NCBI GenBank assembly: GCA_910587015.1 | Contig: CAJUME010000010.1 | Coordinates: forward strand, 232,608 to 296,607 | Length of the DNA: 64,000 nt | From: an uncultured Christensenella sp. | Lineage (GTDB): Bacteria; Bacillota; Clostridia; Christensenellales; Borkfalkiaceae | Direction: 5' to 3' | Shown here: piece after piece, positions 44,980 to 54,092 of the stretch | How positions within the stretch are numbered: position 1 is the stretch's first letter | Layout: each line of letters starts with the position of its first letter | Translations under genes and position numbers: made by a program | Notes under the pieces: model-generated | Told to the model about the DNA's origin: nothing | The model's database searches: none | Seen by the model: the letters and a program-made list of their open reading frames with translations, nothing else

Positions 44980-45927
44980 ATGAAAAGAAAGTTGGAAATT
45001 TCCGAGCTTATCTTCAAAATAATCTCGTACGTTCTGCTTATTGTGTTCGCGCTCATGTGCGTATATCCCTTTATATACGCGCTCAGCTCGTCCTTCAGCT
45101 CGGCAGACGCAGTCAATACCGGCTCCGTAATACTCTGGCCAGTGGGCGTTCAGGCGGAAGCTTACCGCTATGTATTCACGCAAAACGTGTTCTGGATAAG
45201 CTATGCAAATACGCTGTTTCTTGCGGTGTTCGGCACAATCTGGTGTATGTTCTACACCATTCTCGGCGCATACGCGCTCTCTAAAAAGAGGCTGATGGGC
45301 AGGCACGCCTTCAACTTCTTCCTTGTGTTCACAATGTGGTTCTCTGCGGGCATAATCCCCCAGTACCGTAACTATATTACCACGGGCGACGTGCTTGCGG
45401 GCATTGCGGGCGCCTCCTTCGAAAATATCGACCAGAAGTGGCTTATCATTCTCGCAATGGGCATGAACGCAACCAACGTCATTCTTTTAAGAAACGCCTT
45501 CGAGGGCGTTCCTTCTGAAATCGAAGAGGCGGCAAGAATAGACGGCGCAACCGAATTGCAGGTGCTCACCAAGGTCTACATTCCCATGAGCAAGGCAACA
45601 ATCGCAACAGTCGCGCTGTTCTTCGGCATTTCCCGCTGGAACGGTTACTTCTGGGCAATGAAAATGATGCCCAACCAGCGCTATTCGTGGCCCGTTCAGG
45701 TGTTTATCCGCGACTTTATCGACCAAACCTCGGGTCTTGTCAAAATTCCGGCAGAAGGCTCCGACTGGGAATCGGTCATTCCTTCGGGCTTCGATTCAAG
45801 CAAGCTTTCGGCGCTCTCGGTCGTATATGCAATGGTTATATGCGCGGTTATTCCCATACTCTGCATCTATCCGTTTATCCAGAAGTATTTCGCAAAGGGC
45901 GTAAATATGGGCGGCGTAAAGGAATAA
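44980..45927 (+). CDS. Sugar ABC importer permease (LplC type)
   Basis: The 315-residue partner permease has six helices and the EAA loop 'EEAARIDGATELQVLTKVYI', as in LplC/YtcP. The N-terminal 'FKIISYVLLIVFALMCVYPF' is typical. It starts 18 bases after the first permease, with GGGGGAAA upstream. Confidence 0.93.
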   Translation: MKRKLEISELIFKIISYVLLIVFALMCVYPFIYALSSSFSSADAVNTGSVILWPVGVQAEAYRYVFTQNVFWISYANTLFLAVFGTIWCMFYTILGAYALSKKRLMGRHAFNFFLVFTMWFSAGIIPQYRNYITTGDVLAGIAGASFENIDQKWLIILAMGMNATNVILLRNAFEGVPSEIEEAARIDGATELQVLTKVYIPMSKATIATVALFFGISRWNGYFWAMKMMPNQRYSWPVQVFIRDFIDQTSGLVKIPAEGSDWESVIPSGFDSSKLSALSVVYAMVICAVIPILCIYPFIQKYFAKGVNMGGVKE

Positions 45928-46009
45928 TAAACGCCTTACCCGCAATTTAAATTTATTCAACAGTTAATTAACGGTTCAACCGTTCAAATTAAAAAATAAG
46001 GAGAAAAAG

Positions 46010-48676
46010 ATGAACAAGTACAAAAAAATTGCCATGTCGGCAGTAGCTGTCGTAATGGCGGGCGCAATGCTGGTTCCCTTGGCGGCTTGTAAACGCAACA
46101 GACCTAACGACAACCGCGACTACACCTTCAACTGGGACGAAAAGCCCACTCACGAGACGGGCTATGCCCCCAAAACCAAGGAGGGCAAGGACAATCAGCT
46201 TACCTATACTATGGATAAGTCGATTACGCTCAATATGAACGTCGGCAACCAGAACAGCACGGCAGAGCAGGGAATTACCTACCGCGCCGATAAAGAGCTT
46301 TCGGGCACGGCAAAGATGCCGGACGGCAAAAGCTACGCCGCAGGCGATTTAAAGCCCGCATGGGCAGGCCTGTCCGAGCAGCTTAAGGTCGGCTTTAACG
46401 ATGTGTTTACAAACAAGGGCTCTGCTGCGCAGATTACAGACGCCATCAACGGCACAATCACCAATTACGATGTAATTACCGGCTCGGTTACCGAAATCAA
46501 CAAAAACGCAGACTATTTCCTCGATTTAAACCAGTATATGTACTATATGCCCAACTATAAGGCATTTTTGCAGTCCAATCCCGTTGCGGTATTCTCGCTT
46601 ACGGGTAACGACAAGGGCGGTATGTACATCGCTCCCTATTTCGACGGAAACGACGATATAGAAAAGTACGAGCTAATGAACAAGAAATGGGTCAGCGTAA
46701 TTCTCGGCGATGACAGCGTTGCGGCGGCTACCGATACCTTCAAGGCTCAGGCGGATGCAAAAAGCAACCAGAAGGCAGACGGCAGCAAGGCGTCGGCAAC
46801 CTCTTACATGGGCACCACGGGCAGCTGGCAGGTTGATACAACCGACCCCGCAGACGCAACCAAAACCATAAAGGTTACGGTCGACTACAATGCGGCATTA
46901 ACTGCTGCTAAGGACAAAACAACACCCCTCGGCGCGGCAATAGAGGCAGCGGCGGGCAAGGTCTACGACGGCGCAAGCGGCAATATCGTGGATTTGCAGA
47001 ACTTTGCAATCAACGCAAAGGCGGGCGCGGTTACGGGCGCACAGCTTATCGCAATACTCCGCGCATATGTGGACGTAGCCTATAAAAACGGCAACAACAA
47101 AATGTACGCTAACCGTGCGGACGTGTTCAACAGCGCCTCGGCGGCATGGGACGTTGACCTTATGGTCGCTATGATGCGCTGCGTAGTAACAAGTACAGAG
47201 CTTTTCGGCGACGAGGCTAACACTATGGATAAGGTGTTCGGTCTTACCGGCCGTCAGGACACCACGCAAAGAACGGTTGACCTCTACGCGCTCGGCGGCG
47301 AGCTGTACGGCATCCGCGGCATGGAATCGCGTTACGAATATACCTATATCAACGACAAGGGCGAGCTTGCAGACGCGCGCCAGAATGCAGAGTCCTACGA
47401 CCTGCTTGCAAAAATGGGCGCTCTGGCAGACGAGGGTCTGCTGTACGTCTGCGCAACAGGCGATGCAAATCAGGGCACGGGCCCCGCAAACGGCAAAATC
47501 AGCTACAATAACACCGGTTCTATTCAGTCGTTTATGCTTCACGACTATGTGCAGACGCAGACAAAGGCTGCAATAGACGGCAGCAAGGGCGTACCCGAGG
47601 ATTATAACTTCGCGCCCGTAGTAACTCCCGTATCCAAATGGGATGTTGACGGCAATGCCTCCAACGGACACGAAGCGATAATGCGCTTTACGGAAAGCTG
47701 GCGCTCGGTTAAAAATACCGGCTTCTGCATTCCCAAGGCTTCCGTGAAGGATAAGCCCGAAAAGCTTTCGGCAGTGCTTGCGTTTATCGACTATCTGTTC
47801 TCGGCAGACGGACAAATTCTTATGACCTACGGTCCTATGTCCACCACGGGCAACACCAATCCCGACGGCTGGTGGTACGCAACCGAATCCTCCAAAAAGC
47901 TTAAGGATATAGTCGATTCCTCAAAAACAATACCCGCAACCGACTACGCTCCCGCACAGTATACGCTTAAAGCTTCCACCGATGCGGAAAAGGCAACCAA
48001 AAAGCAGGTATTCGTATATAACGGAAAGGTTTACGAGGGACTTGCATATGCGGACAGAAACATCCCTCAGATGACTACCGCAAATAAAGACTTCTACCTC
48101 GGTAAAGCGGTAAACGGCTCTCAGCAAGGCCTCAACAATATCAAGGTAAAGGCAATCGGCGACTACACGGGCTATGCGCGTAAAATAGTCGGCACAACTC
48201 TGCCTATCGGCAACAAGGACCAGGGCTTCGAATATCAGGCAACCGCACAGTGCGGACTTGACGGCGCCGCAATCGTTGCAACGGCTATCAACAACGGCAC
48301 AATCAAGCACGTTAAGCTCACCCTTACCAAGGACGACAGCCTGTGGTATATGAGCGCGCCTACGTCGCTTCCCTTCTCCTCGGGTGACAGAACTACCCTC
48401 AATAACTCTCAGCAGACCTTATTCGGCAGTAAATACTTCTATAACGAGTCCAAAACAAACTGGTACTACAACGTATTTACCGACCTCGTATTCTTCGGCT
48501 TTGACCCTACGCACAAAATCTGCGGCGAAAACGGCGGCGAGGCAATGAAGGAGAACGGCACAGCGTATGTGGCATGGCTCAACGGCGAAGGCTTGAACAC
48601 GCGCATAAGCATTCATAAGGGCTCGTGGAAGACGCTTGACAAGCTGTACAAAATAACCGATTCCGAAGCTAAATAA
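46010..48676 (+). CDS. Very large lipoprotein substrate-binding protein of the importer
   Basis: A lipoprotein signal ('MLVPLAACKRN') starts an 888-residue protein. LplA-type oligosaccharide-binding proteins are usually about 500-560 residues, so this is far longer. Sections such as 'ADYFLDLNQYMYYMPNYKAF' and 'TESWRSVKNTGFCIPKASVK' fit the family. Extra length comes from an Ala/Thr-rich insert (about residues 240-340) and a C-terminal part of about 200 residues. It directly follows the two permeases with AAGGAGAAA. It likely binds pectic oligosaccharides, judged from the operon. Confidence 0.88.
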   Translation: MNKYKKIAMSAVAVVMAGAMLVPLAACKRNRPNDNRDYTFNWDEKPTHETGYAPKTKEGKDNQLTYTMDKSITLNMNVGNQNSTAEQGITYRADKELSGTAKMPDGKSYAAGDLKPAWAGLSEQLKVGFNDVFTNKGSAAQITDAINGTITNYDVITGSVTEINKNADYFLDLNQYMYYMPNYKAFLQSNPVAVFSLTGNDKGGMYIAPYFDGNDDIEKYELMNKKWVSVILGDDSVAAATDTFKAQADAKSNQKADGSKASATSYMGTTGSWQVDTTDPADATKTIKVTVDYNAALTAAKDKTTPLGAAIEAAAGKVYDGASGNIVDLQNFAINAKAGAVTGAQLIAILRAYVDVAYKNGNNKMYANRADVFNSASAAWDVDLMVAMMRCVVTSTELFGDEANTMDKVFGLTGRQDTTQRTVDLYALGGELYGIRGMESRYEYTYINDKGELADARQNAESYDLLAKMGALADEGLLYVCATGDANQGTGPANGKISYNNTGSIQSFMLHDYVQTQTKAAIDGSKGVPEDYNFAPVVTPVSKWDVDGNASNGHEAIMRFTESWRSVKNTGFCIPKASVKDKPEKLSAVLAFIDYLFSADGQILMTYGPMSTTGNTNPDGWWYATESSKKLKDIVDSSKTIPATDYAPAQYTLKASTDAEKATKKQVFVYNGKVYEGLAYADRNIPQMTTANKDFYLGKAVNGSQQGLNNIKVKAIGDYTGYARKIVGTTLPIGNKDQGFEYQATAQCGLDGAAIVATAINNGTIKHVKLTLTKDDSLWYMSAPTSLPFSSGDRTTLNNSQQTLFGSKYFYNESKTNWYYNVFTDLVFFGFDPTHKICGENGGEAMKENGTAYVAWLNGEGLNTRISIHKGSWKTLDKLYKITDSEAK

Positions 48677-48692
48677 TTTATTCAAGTAATTT

Positions 48693-48719
48693 ACCCCGCC
48701 CGCCACGGGCGGGCGGGGT
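48693..48719 (+). other. GC-rich hairpin after the binding-protein gene
   Basis: ACCCCGCCCGCC pairs with GGCGGGCGGGGT around a 3-base loop. The bases after it are A-rich, not T-rich, so it may stabilise the abundant binding-protein message rather than stop transcription. Confidence 0.65.
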
Positions 48720-48747
48720 AAAAAAATATTTGAGGAAAAAACAGTAA

Positions 48748-49374
48748 ATGAAAGCTCAAATGAAGTTTCAAAAAATATTGTCGCTTTTAACGCTGATAAT
48801 CGGCGCGCTGTGCCTTATATACGGGCTATGCTTTTTCAGCGGCAATCTGTCCGACTTAATGTTTTATAAAAGCGAAAACTGGTCGTCCTATCTGTACGAC
48901 TATGCGGAAATGTCGGACTATTTCATCATGGACGGACAGCTTTTCGTATCGATTATGGTCGTCCTCAGTATCGTCTATATCCTGTCGGCGGGCTTTTTGT
49001 ATGTAACGGATACCAACAAGCGCCGCAAATACTATATAACAAACTATATTTCGATAGGCGTAACAATCGCCGTAACCGCGGCAACCGCAATATTCTGCCT
49101 TATATTCATGTTCGTATTGCTTGCAGACTTCAACGCAATAGAAATCAACTTCGATGATACCTCCTACGGCCTCGGCTATATGTATAACGAGCTTAAGGAG
49201 CAGGGCGCGCCGATAGTCGGCACGGGCGTTTATATGTTCATAATAGGTATGGTCGTATCTTTAATCGCGCTCTGCAACACCGTGGCATGGGCCCTTGCCC
49301 TCGCATGGAAGGTAAAGCTTATGAAGGGCGAAAAAGCCCTCCTCGAAGGCGTACGCGCACAGGAGGCGGTTTAA
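48748..49374 (+). CDS. Four-TM membrane protein in the importer operon
   Basis: The 208-residue protein has four helices ('ILSLLTLIIGALCLIYGLCF', 'FVSIMVVLSIVYILSAGFLY', 'GVTIAVTAATAIFCLIFMFV' and 'MFIIGMVVSLIALCNTVAWA'). I do not recognise a family. It has the same layout as the next gene (four helices, short acidic/basic tail), which starts on its stop codon (TAATG). Position between the binding protein and the ATPase suggests it belongs to the importer. Confidence 0.75.
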   Translation: MKAQMKFQKILSLLTLIIGALCLIYGLCFFSGNLSDLMFYKSENWSSYLYDYAEMSDYFIMDGQLFVSIMVVLSIVYILSAGFLYVTDTNKRRKYYITNYISIGVTIAVTAATAIFCLIFMFVLLADFNAIEINFDDTSYGLGYMYNELKEQGAPIVGTGVYMFIIGMVVSLIALCNTVAWALALAWKVKLMKGEKALLEGVRAQEAV

Positions 49375-50018
49375 TGAAAAAGACGGCAAACCAACAGATT
49401 ATATCAAGCGATATAAGCCGCTATAAAAAGAACAAGCTTGCCGCAAATCTCGCATTGCTCGGGCTTGTGTTCAACTGTCTGTATTTTATGCTGTTGTACG
49501 GCTATAAAATTGCGAGAGTAGGCGATGGCGTTACCGACTTCGCAACCATAAAAATGGGCTTTTCGGTAATAATGACGCTCGTTGTGCTTCTTGCCGCGTT
49601 CCTTGCATCGGAGGGCGTCAAGGGCTATGACAAAAGGTATTCGATTGTCCTGATTGCTCTTGCTGCATGGCAGATTTTCAGAATATTCGGCTACCCTCTC
49701 TACGGCTACAAAAACCAGCTTCTCACGGTCAACTATCTCTGGCTCGATATAAGATATGACGAGGCGGGCAACGCGCTCAACACCGCGGCGGTAAATTCTG
49801 CCGAGTTCGCAATTCTCATAATCTACCTCTGCGCAAGCGCGGCATGCTTTATTGCCTCCGCCGTAATCGGCTGGGTTCGCGCAGTTCAGCTCGAAAGCTT
49901 CAAAAAACAGCTCGAAGCGGGCGAGGTATCCGTGGAAACAACCTTAAAAGCAATGGACGCTGAGGACGAGGCCGCCGCACAGCCCGCAGTCGCAACCGCG
50001 GCAGAGGAGGCGAAATAA
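49374..50018 (+). CDS. Four-TM membrane protein in the importer operon
   Basis: The 214-residue protein has four helices ('LALLGLVFNCLYFMLLYGYK', 'VIMTLVVLLAAFLASEG', 'SIVLIALAAWQIFRIFGYPL', 'ILIIYLCASAACFIASAVIG') and an Ala/Glu-rich cytoplasmic tail. I place the start at 49374 after AGGAGG; the longer frame from 49287 would cover the end of the previous gene. Its stop overlaps the ATPase start by one base, so it is translationally coupled to it. Function unknown. Confidence 0.78.
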   Translation: MKKTANQQIISSDISRYKKNKLAANLALLGLVFNCLYFMLLYGYKIARVGDGVTDFATIKMGFSVIMTLVVLLAAFLASEGVKGYDKRYSIVLIALAAWQIFRIFGYPLYGYKNQLLTVNYLWLDIRYDEAGNALNTAAVNSAEFAILIIYLCASAACFIASAVIGWVRAVQLESFKKQLEAGEVSVETTLKAMDAEDEAAAQPAVATAAEEAK

Positions 50019-51097
50019 TGCCCGAAGTAAATATTCAGCATCTTGACAAAATATACGATGGCGGCGTGCAAGCCGTTTACGATTTCAACCTCGACGTAAA
50101 GGACGGCGAATTTATCGTCCTTGTCGGCCCCTCGGGCTGCGGCAAGTCCACAACCCTTCGCATGGTCGCGGGTCTTGAAGACATAACCAAGGGCAAGCTG
50201 ATAATCGATGGCAAGGACTGTACCCGTCTGCCCCCCAAGGACAGAGATATAGCAATGGTTTTCCAGAACTACGCTCTGTACGGACATATGACGATTTACG
50301 AGAATATGGCATTCTCGCTCACACTTCGAAAAGAGAAAAAGGAAATAATCCACAGAAAGGTTATGGCGGCAGCCGAAATCCTCGACCTGAAGGAGCAGCT
50401 CAACAAAAAGCCCAAGCAGCTTTCCGGCGGACAAAGACAGCGCGTTGCAATGGGCAGGGCAATCGTCCGCAACCCCAAGCTTTTCCTTTTTGACGAGCCC
50501 TTATCCAACCTCGACGCAAAGCTCCGCGGTTCTATGAGAAGGGAAATTCTCTTGCTCCACAAAAAGCTCAACGCAACCATGATGTACGTCACCCACGACC
50601 AGACAGAGGCGTTAACGCTCGCCGACAGAATTGTCTGTATGTCCATGGGTCACGTCCAGCAGATAGGCGTGCCTATAGAGCTGTACGAACGCCCCGCAAA
50701 CACCTTTGTTGCAACGTTCATAGGGCTTCCTCCCATGAATATGTTCGAGGGCAAAATAGAAAAGGGCAATTTCGTAAACGACCTTTTCAAATACCCCCTC
50801 AACGCAAAGCAGAAGGAGATTTTAAAGGACTACGAGGGGCAGGATGTAATTCTCGGCGTCCGTCCGGAAAATATCACCCGCAACGGTCCCGTAAAATTGC
50901 TTGTAACCAATAACGAAAACCTCGGCATGAACACCCTTGTCCACGGCAAGGTCGGCGGCGTCAAAACGGTCGTCTGCAAGTTCGCGGAATGGTGCAACTA
51001 CGTCCCCGGCGATGAGGCGTCCATAGGCTTCGACCCCGAAATGACGCACTTTTTCGAGCATCCTCAGGGCGACCAGCCCGGTAGGGCAATAAGGTAA
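50018..51097 (+). CDS. Sugar ABC importer ATPase (MsmK/UgpC type)
   Basis: The 359-residue protein has Walker A 'GPSGCGKST', signature 'LSGGQRQRVAMGRA', Walker B 'LFLFDEPLSNLDAKLR', H-loop 'YVTHDQTEAL' and a C-terminal OB-fold domain ('ILGVRPENITRNG'). It is close to the 35513 ATPase but with a different C-terminus. It shares a one-base overlap with the upstream 4-TM gene, suggesting it powers the Lpl-type permeases here. Confidence 0.93.
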   Translation: MPEVNIQHLDKIYDGGVQAVYDFNLDVKDGEFIVLVGPSGCGKSTTLRMVAGLEDITKGKLIIDGKDCTRLPPKDRDIAMVFQNYALYGHMTIYENMAFSLTLRKEKKEIIHRKVMAAAEILDLKEQLNKKPKQLSGGQRQRVAMGRAIVRNPKLFLFDEPLSNLDAKLRGSMRREILLLHKKLNATMMYVTHDQTEALTLADRIVCMSMGHVQQIGVPIELYERPANTFVATFIGLPPMNMFEGKIEKGNFVNDLFKYPLNAKQKEILKDYEGQDVILGVRPENITRNGPVKLLVTNNENLGMNTLVHGKVGGVKTVVCKFAEWCNYVPGDEASIGFDPEMTHFFEHPQGDQPGRAIR

Positions 51098-51112
51098 AGG
51101 AGGAGCTTAATA

Positions 51113-51754
51113 ATGACAGAAAACGAAAACGTTTTGCAAAACGAAGTTCAGCCCGCACCCGCACCCGAGCCCGCCAAGCCCTCCAAGGGTAAGCAAATAG
51201 GCGCGGCAATCAAGGAATGGTTACGTAAAAGAACGGTCGCCTTAAAGCGCGCAACCCACAATATCCCGTTTGTTTTCACGGTTATTGTTTCAATGCTCTG
51301 GCTTATATGGCTGTTCACGTTTTCAAAATCGGTATATCTTACCTCCGCGGCAACGTGGACGGGTATGGCAGTCTTTGCAAACACAATGCTTTCCATACTC
51401 ATTGTTCCGCTGTTTTTAAGCGCATTCCCCAAGCGTAAAAAGCCCAATATAGTATTTATTGTGCTCATTTTCGTGTTTATGGTCGCAATAGCGCTGTGCG
51501 ATGTGCTTTATTACATTCAGCAGAGCAACTACCTTGCCAATCAGGACATAAAATTCCTCGAAAACAACCCTTGCTTAAACCAGTCGCTTACGCTTGCGAT
51601 AGTCCATATCGTGCTTATCGGCGTTGCGGCGCTGTTGCTCGCCTTCCTACCGCTGTATAAAAAGCTTATCCTCAAAATCAACACCAAAAAGGTTGTAGAG
51701 GACAACGCCCTTACAGAGGAAATCGACACCAGCGAGGAAGAGCAGACTATCTGA
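51113..51754 (+). CDS. Four-TM membrane protein with Pro-rich N-terminus
   Basis: The 213-residue protein begins with a soluble acidic/Pro-rich segment ('PAPAPEPAKPSKGKQ'), followed by four helices ('FVFTVIVSMLWLIWLFTF' and on) and a Glu-rich tail ('EEIDTSEEEQTI'). No family recognised. It starts 15 bases after the ATPase gene with AAAGGAGGAG and is the third accessory membrane protein in this operon. Confidence 0.75.
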   Translation: MTENENVLQNEVQPAPAPEPAKPSKGKQIGAAIKEWLRKRTVALKRATHNIPFVFTVIVSMLWLIWLFTFSKSVYLTSAATWTGMAVFANTMLSILIVPLFLSAFPKRKKPNIVFIVLIFVFMVAIALCDVLYYIQQSNYLANQDIKFLENNPCLNQSLTLAIVHIVLIGVAALLLAFLPLYKKLILKINTKKVVEDNALTEEIDTSEEEQTI

Positions 51755-51781
51755 ATTCGGCAATAATTTTTATAATAAAAT

Positions 51782-51812
51782 GACCGGCAAATACCATTTT
51801 GTCGGTTATTTT
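51782..51812 (+). terminator. Probable terminator after the 51113 gene
   Basis: ACCGGCA pairs with TGTCGGT (one G-U pair) around an 11-base loop, followed by TATTTTT. It argues against the in-frame ATG at 51780 being a real start. Confidence 0.6.
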
Positions 51813-51836
51813 TCCAAAAGCATAATACGGTTATTT

Positions 51837-52538
51837 ATGGCTAAAAAGAAAAAATTCAAAGAAACCACTATAGAAGACTTTTACGACTTAAAGCTCGAAC
51901 AGGTCGACGAGCTTGTCGCCGCGCTCCGCGACGACAGCTATCAGCCGCAGGACGATATTTCCATGAACATATCCGACTGCACGGGCGTAAGCTCGCCCGA
52001 CAACGTCACCCGCCGCGGCAAGCAAAAGCAGTTCGACCCCTACAAGCGCGACTGGCTCAACCGCATTCCCGCATGGCTCAAAGCCATTTTCATCAAATGG
52101 TGGTTTGCGGGCGCGGTCTGTTGGTTTATAGATATAGGTCTCGGCGCCTATCTTGTAGACGGGCTCGATACGGTCGTCGCCACGGGCCTTGCGCTCGGTC
52201 TTGTCACGGACGTGCTTGTCAATCCGCTTTTCCGTTTTATGGAAGCGGACAAGCGTGAATACAACGCGTATATGATGTTCCCCTTCCCGTTCAAGGCGTT
52301 CTGGACGTTTTTCGCAAACGTAATCTATTATTTCCTTGTAATGTACTGCGTCAGCTGGTGCTATACAGGCCTGAACGCGCTTATCCACCTCGCAAGCCCG
52401 ACTACAAATTGGTATATGGAGCCGTTGCTCTTCGGCGTGTTCTGCGTTATAGTCGATATGGCGTTTATCGGCATAAAGGACTTAATAGTCTATCTCGTCA
52501 AAAAATCAGCTAAAAAGGAGAGCGCTCTGAATGCTTAA
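51837..52538 (+). CDS. Membrane protein, unknown, in front of GH28
   Basis: The 233-residue protein starts 'MAKKKKFKETTIEDFYDLKL', has a soluble acidic N-terminal part of about 85 residues and then about four to five helices ('WWFAGAVCWFIDIGLGAYLV', 'AFWTFFANVIYYFLVMYCVSW', 'FGVFCVIVDMAFIGI'). I do not recognise the family. Its end overlaps the GH28 start by 8 bases, tying it to the pectin genes. The ribosome site is weak. Confidence 0.72.
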   Translation: MAKKKKFKETTIEDFYDLKLEQVDELVAALRDDSYQPQDDISMNISDCTGVSSPDNVTRRGKQKQFDPYKRDWLNRIPAWLKAIFIKWWFAGAVCWFIDIGLGAYLVDGLDTVVATGLALGLVTDVLVNPLFRFMEADKREYNAYMMFPFPFKAFWTFFANVIYYFLVMYCVSWCYTGLNALIHLASPTTNWYMEPLLFGVFCVIVDMAFIGIKDLIVYLVKKSAKKESALNA

Positions 52539-54078
52539 ACCGCTTTTTGTTTCCTCCACCTCGGCTTGCTTCGAGCTGGTGAATAAAAACCCCTATTACA
52601 GCCCCTCGGCATATAAAATAATATTAAACGGCAAGCAGCTTGAAAAGGAGTACGATACAAACGTATTTTCGCTGTTCGGGCTTACCCCGTCCGCAAGCTA
52701 CACCCTCAAAACCACCGTCGACGACGGCGAAATAACCTTTTCCACCTTGACGGAGGCGGGCGTAATCGACGTTAAATCGCTCGGCGCAAGGGCGGACGGC
52801 GTTTCGGACGACACCTTTTTTATTCAGACGGCAATAGACAGCTGTCCCAAGGGCGGCAGAGTTCTGCTTAAAGCCGGCAAATACCTCACCCGCCCGATAG
52901 AGCTTAAAAGCGATATCACCGTAGAGCTGGAAAAGGGCGCAGTCCTCCTCGGCGACCCCGTGGAGGAGCATTACCCGATTATCCCCGCGCGCATGTATAT
53001 AAACGGACGGGAGGAGGTGCTTGCCAGCTGGGAGGGCGACCCATTCGACTGCTTCAAATCGCTTGTTTCCGCCTACCGCCAAAGCAATATATGCGTTGTC
53101 GGCGAGGGCGTAATAGACGGCAACGCGCAAAATTCAACGTGGTGGAAGACCCCCAAGGGCAGAAAAATCGCCCGTCCCCGCCTTGTTTTTCTCAACAAAT
53201 GCCAAAACGTGGTATTTCACGGCATAACGGGCACAAATTCCGCAAGCTGGAACCTTCACCCCTTCTTTTCGGAAAAGCTTAAATTTTACGACGTCAAGGT
53301 AGAATGCCCCGCCAACGCGCCCAATACCGACGGCTTAGACCCTGAAAGCTGTAACGGGGTAGAGATTGTCGGTTGCAAATTCAGTGTTGGCGACGACTGC
53401 TGCGCAATAAAAAGCGGCAAGCTGTATATGGGCAAAACCTACAAAACGCCCGCAAACAACCACACTCTGCGCAATAACCTCTTCCGCAACGGCCACGGCG
53501 CAATCACGCTCGGCAGCGAAATGGCGGGCGGAGTTACAAACCTTTCCGTCAGTCAGTGCGTTTTCAGCCATACGGACAGGGGACTGCGCATAAAAACCCG
53601 CCGCGGCAGAGGCAAGGACGCAATTATAGACGGCGTTCTGTTCGAAAATATTAAAATGCACAACGTTTTAACGCCGTTTGTCATAAATATGTACTACTTC
53701 TGCGACCCGGACGGGCATACGGAGTACGTATATTCGCGCAACGCGAAAAAATTTCCCGTGGACGACCGCACGCCCTACCTCGGCAAATTTGCCTTCCGCA
53801 ATATAGAATGCACCGACTGCGAGTGTATGGCGGGCTATTTCGACGGGCTTGTGGAACAGCCAATTAAGGAGGTCGTGCTTGAAAACGTAAGCTTTGCATT
53901 CAAGGCGGACGCACAGCCGCATACCCCCGCAATGCTGGAAAATGTGCGCAAGGACTACTGTAAGGAAGGGCTGTACGTTGACAACGTGGAAAACCTCGTG
54001 TTAAAAAACGTCACCTTTAAGGACGTAGTCGGCGAAAAAATAATAAGAAAAAACTGCGGCAAGGTCACGCAGAATTAA
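52531..54078 (+). CDS. GH28 polygalacturonase, probably exo-acting and cytoplasmic
   Basis: GH28 enzymes hydrolyse galacturonic-acid chains. The 515-residue protein has a small fibronectin-III-like N-terminal domain (about 1-75) and then a beta-helix with the four GH28 motifs: NTDG (265-268), GDD (287-289), GHG (321-323) and RIK (353-355). The N-terminal Ig-like domain is typical of bacterial exo-polygalacturonases. No signal peptide is present, so it acts on imported oligomers. It overlaps the upstream membrane-protein gene by 8 bases and is followed by GH105. Confidence 0.92.
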   Translation: MLKPLFVSSTSACFELVNKNPYYSPSAYKIILNGKQLEKEYDTNVFSLFGLTPSASYTLKTTVDDGEITFSTLTEAGVIDVKSLGARADGVSDDTFFIQTAIDSCPKGGRVLLKAGKYLTRPIELKSDITVELEKGAVLLGDPVEEHYPIIPARMYINGREEVLASWEGDPFDCFKSLVSAYRQSNICVVGEGVIDGNAQNSTWWKTPKGRKIARPRLVFLNKCQNVVFHGITGTNSASWNLHPFFSEKLKFYDVKVECPANAPNTDGLDPESCNGVEIVGCKFSVGDDCCAIKSGKLYMGKTYKTPANNHTLRNNLFRNGHGAITLGSEMAGGVTNLSVSQCVFSHTDRGLRIKTRRGRGKDAIIDGVLFENIKMHNVLTPFVINMYYFCDPDGHTEYVYSRNAKKFPVDDRTPYLGKFAFRNIECTDCECMAGYFDGLVEQPIKEVVLENVSFAFKADAQPHTPAMLENVRKDYCKEGLYVDNVENLVLKNVTFKDVVGEKIIRKNCGKVTQN

Positions 54079-54092
54079 TAAGGAGTAAAATT

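Noticed and set aside
46898..47815. A 305-residue minus-strand frame inside the binding-protein gene
   Set aside because: Cys/Val/Ala-rich with no domain or ribosome site; complement of the real gene.
49287..49373. N-terminal extension of the 49374 gene
   Set aside because: It would overlap the end of the previous gene in another frame with low-complexity Arg/Gly residues; AGGAGG points to 49374.
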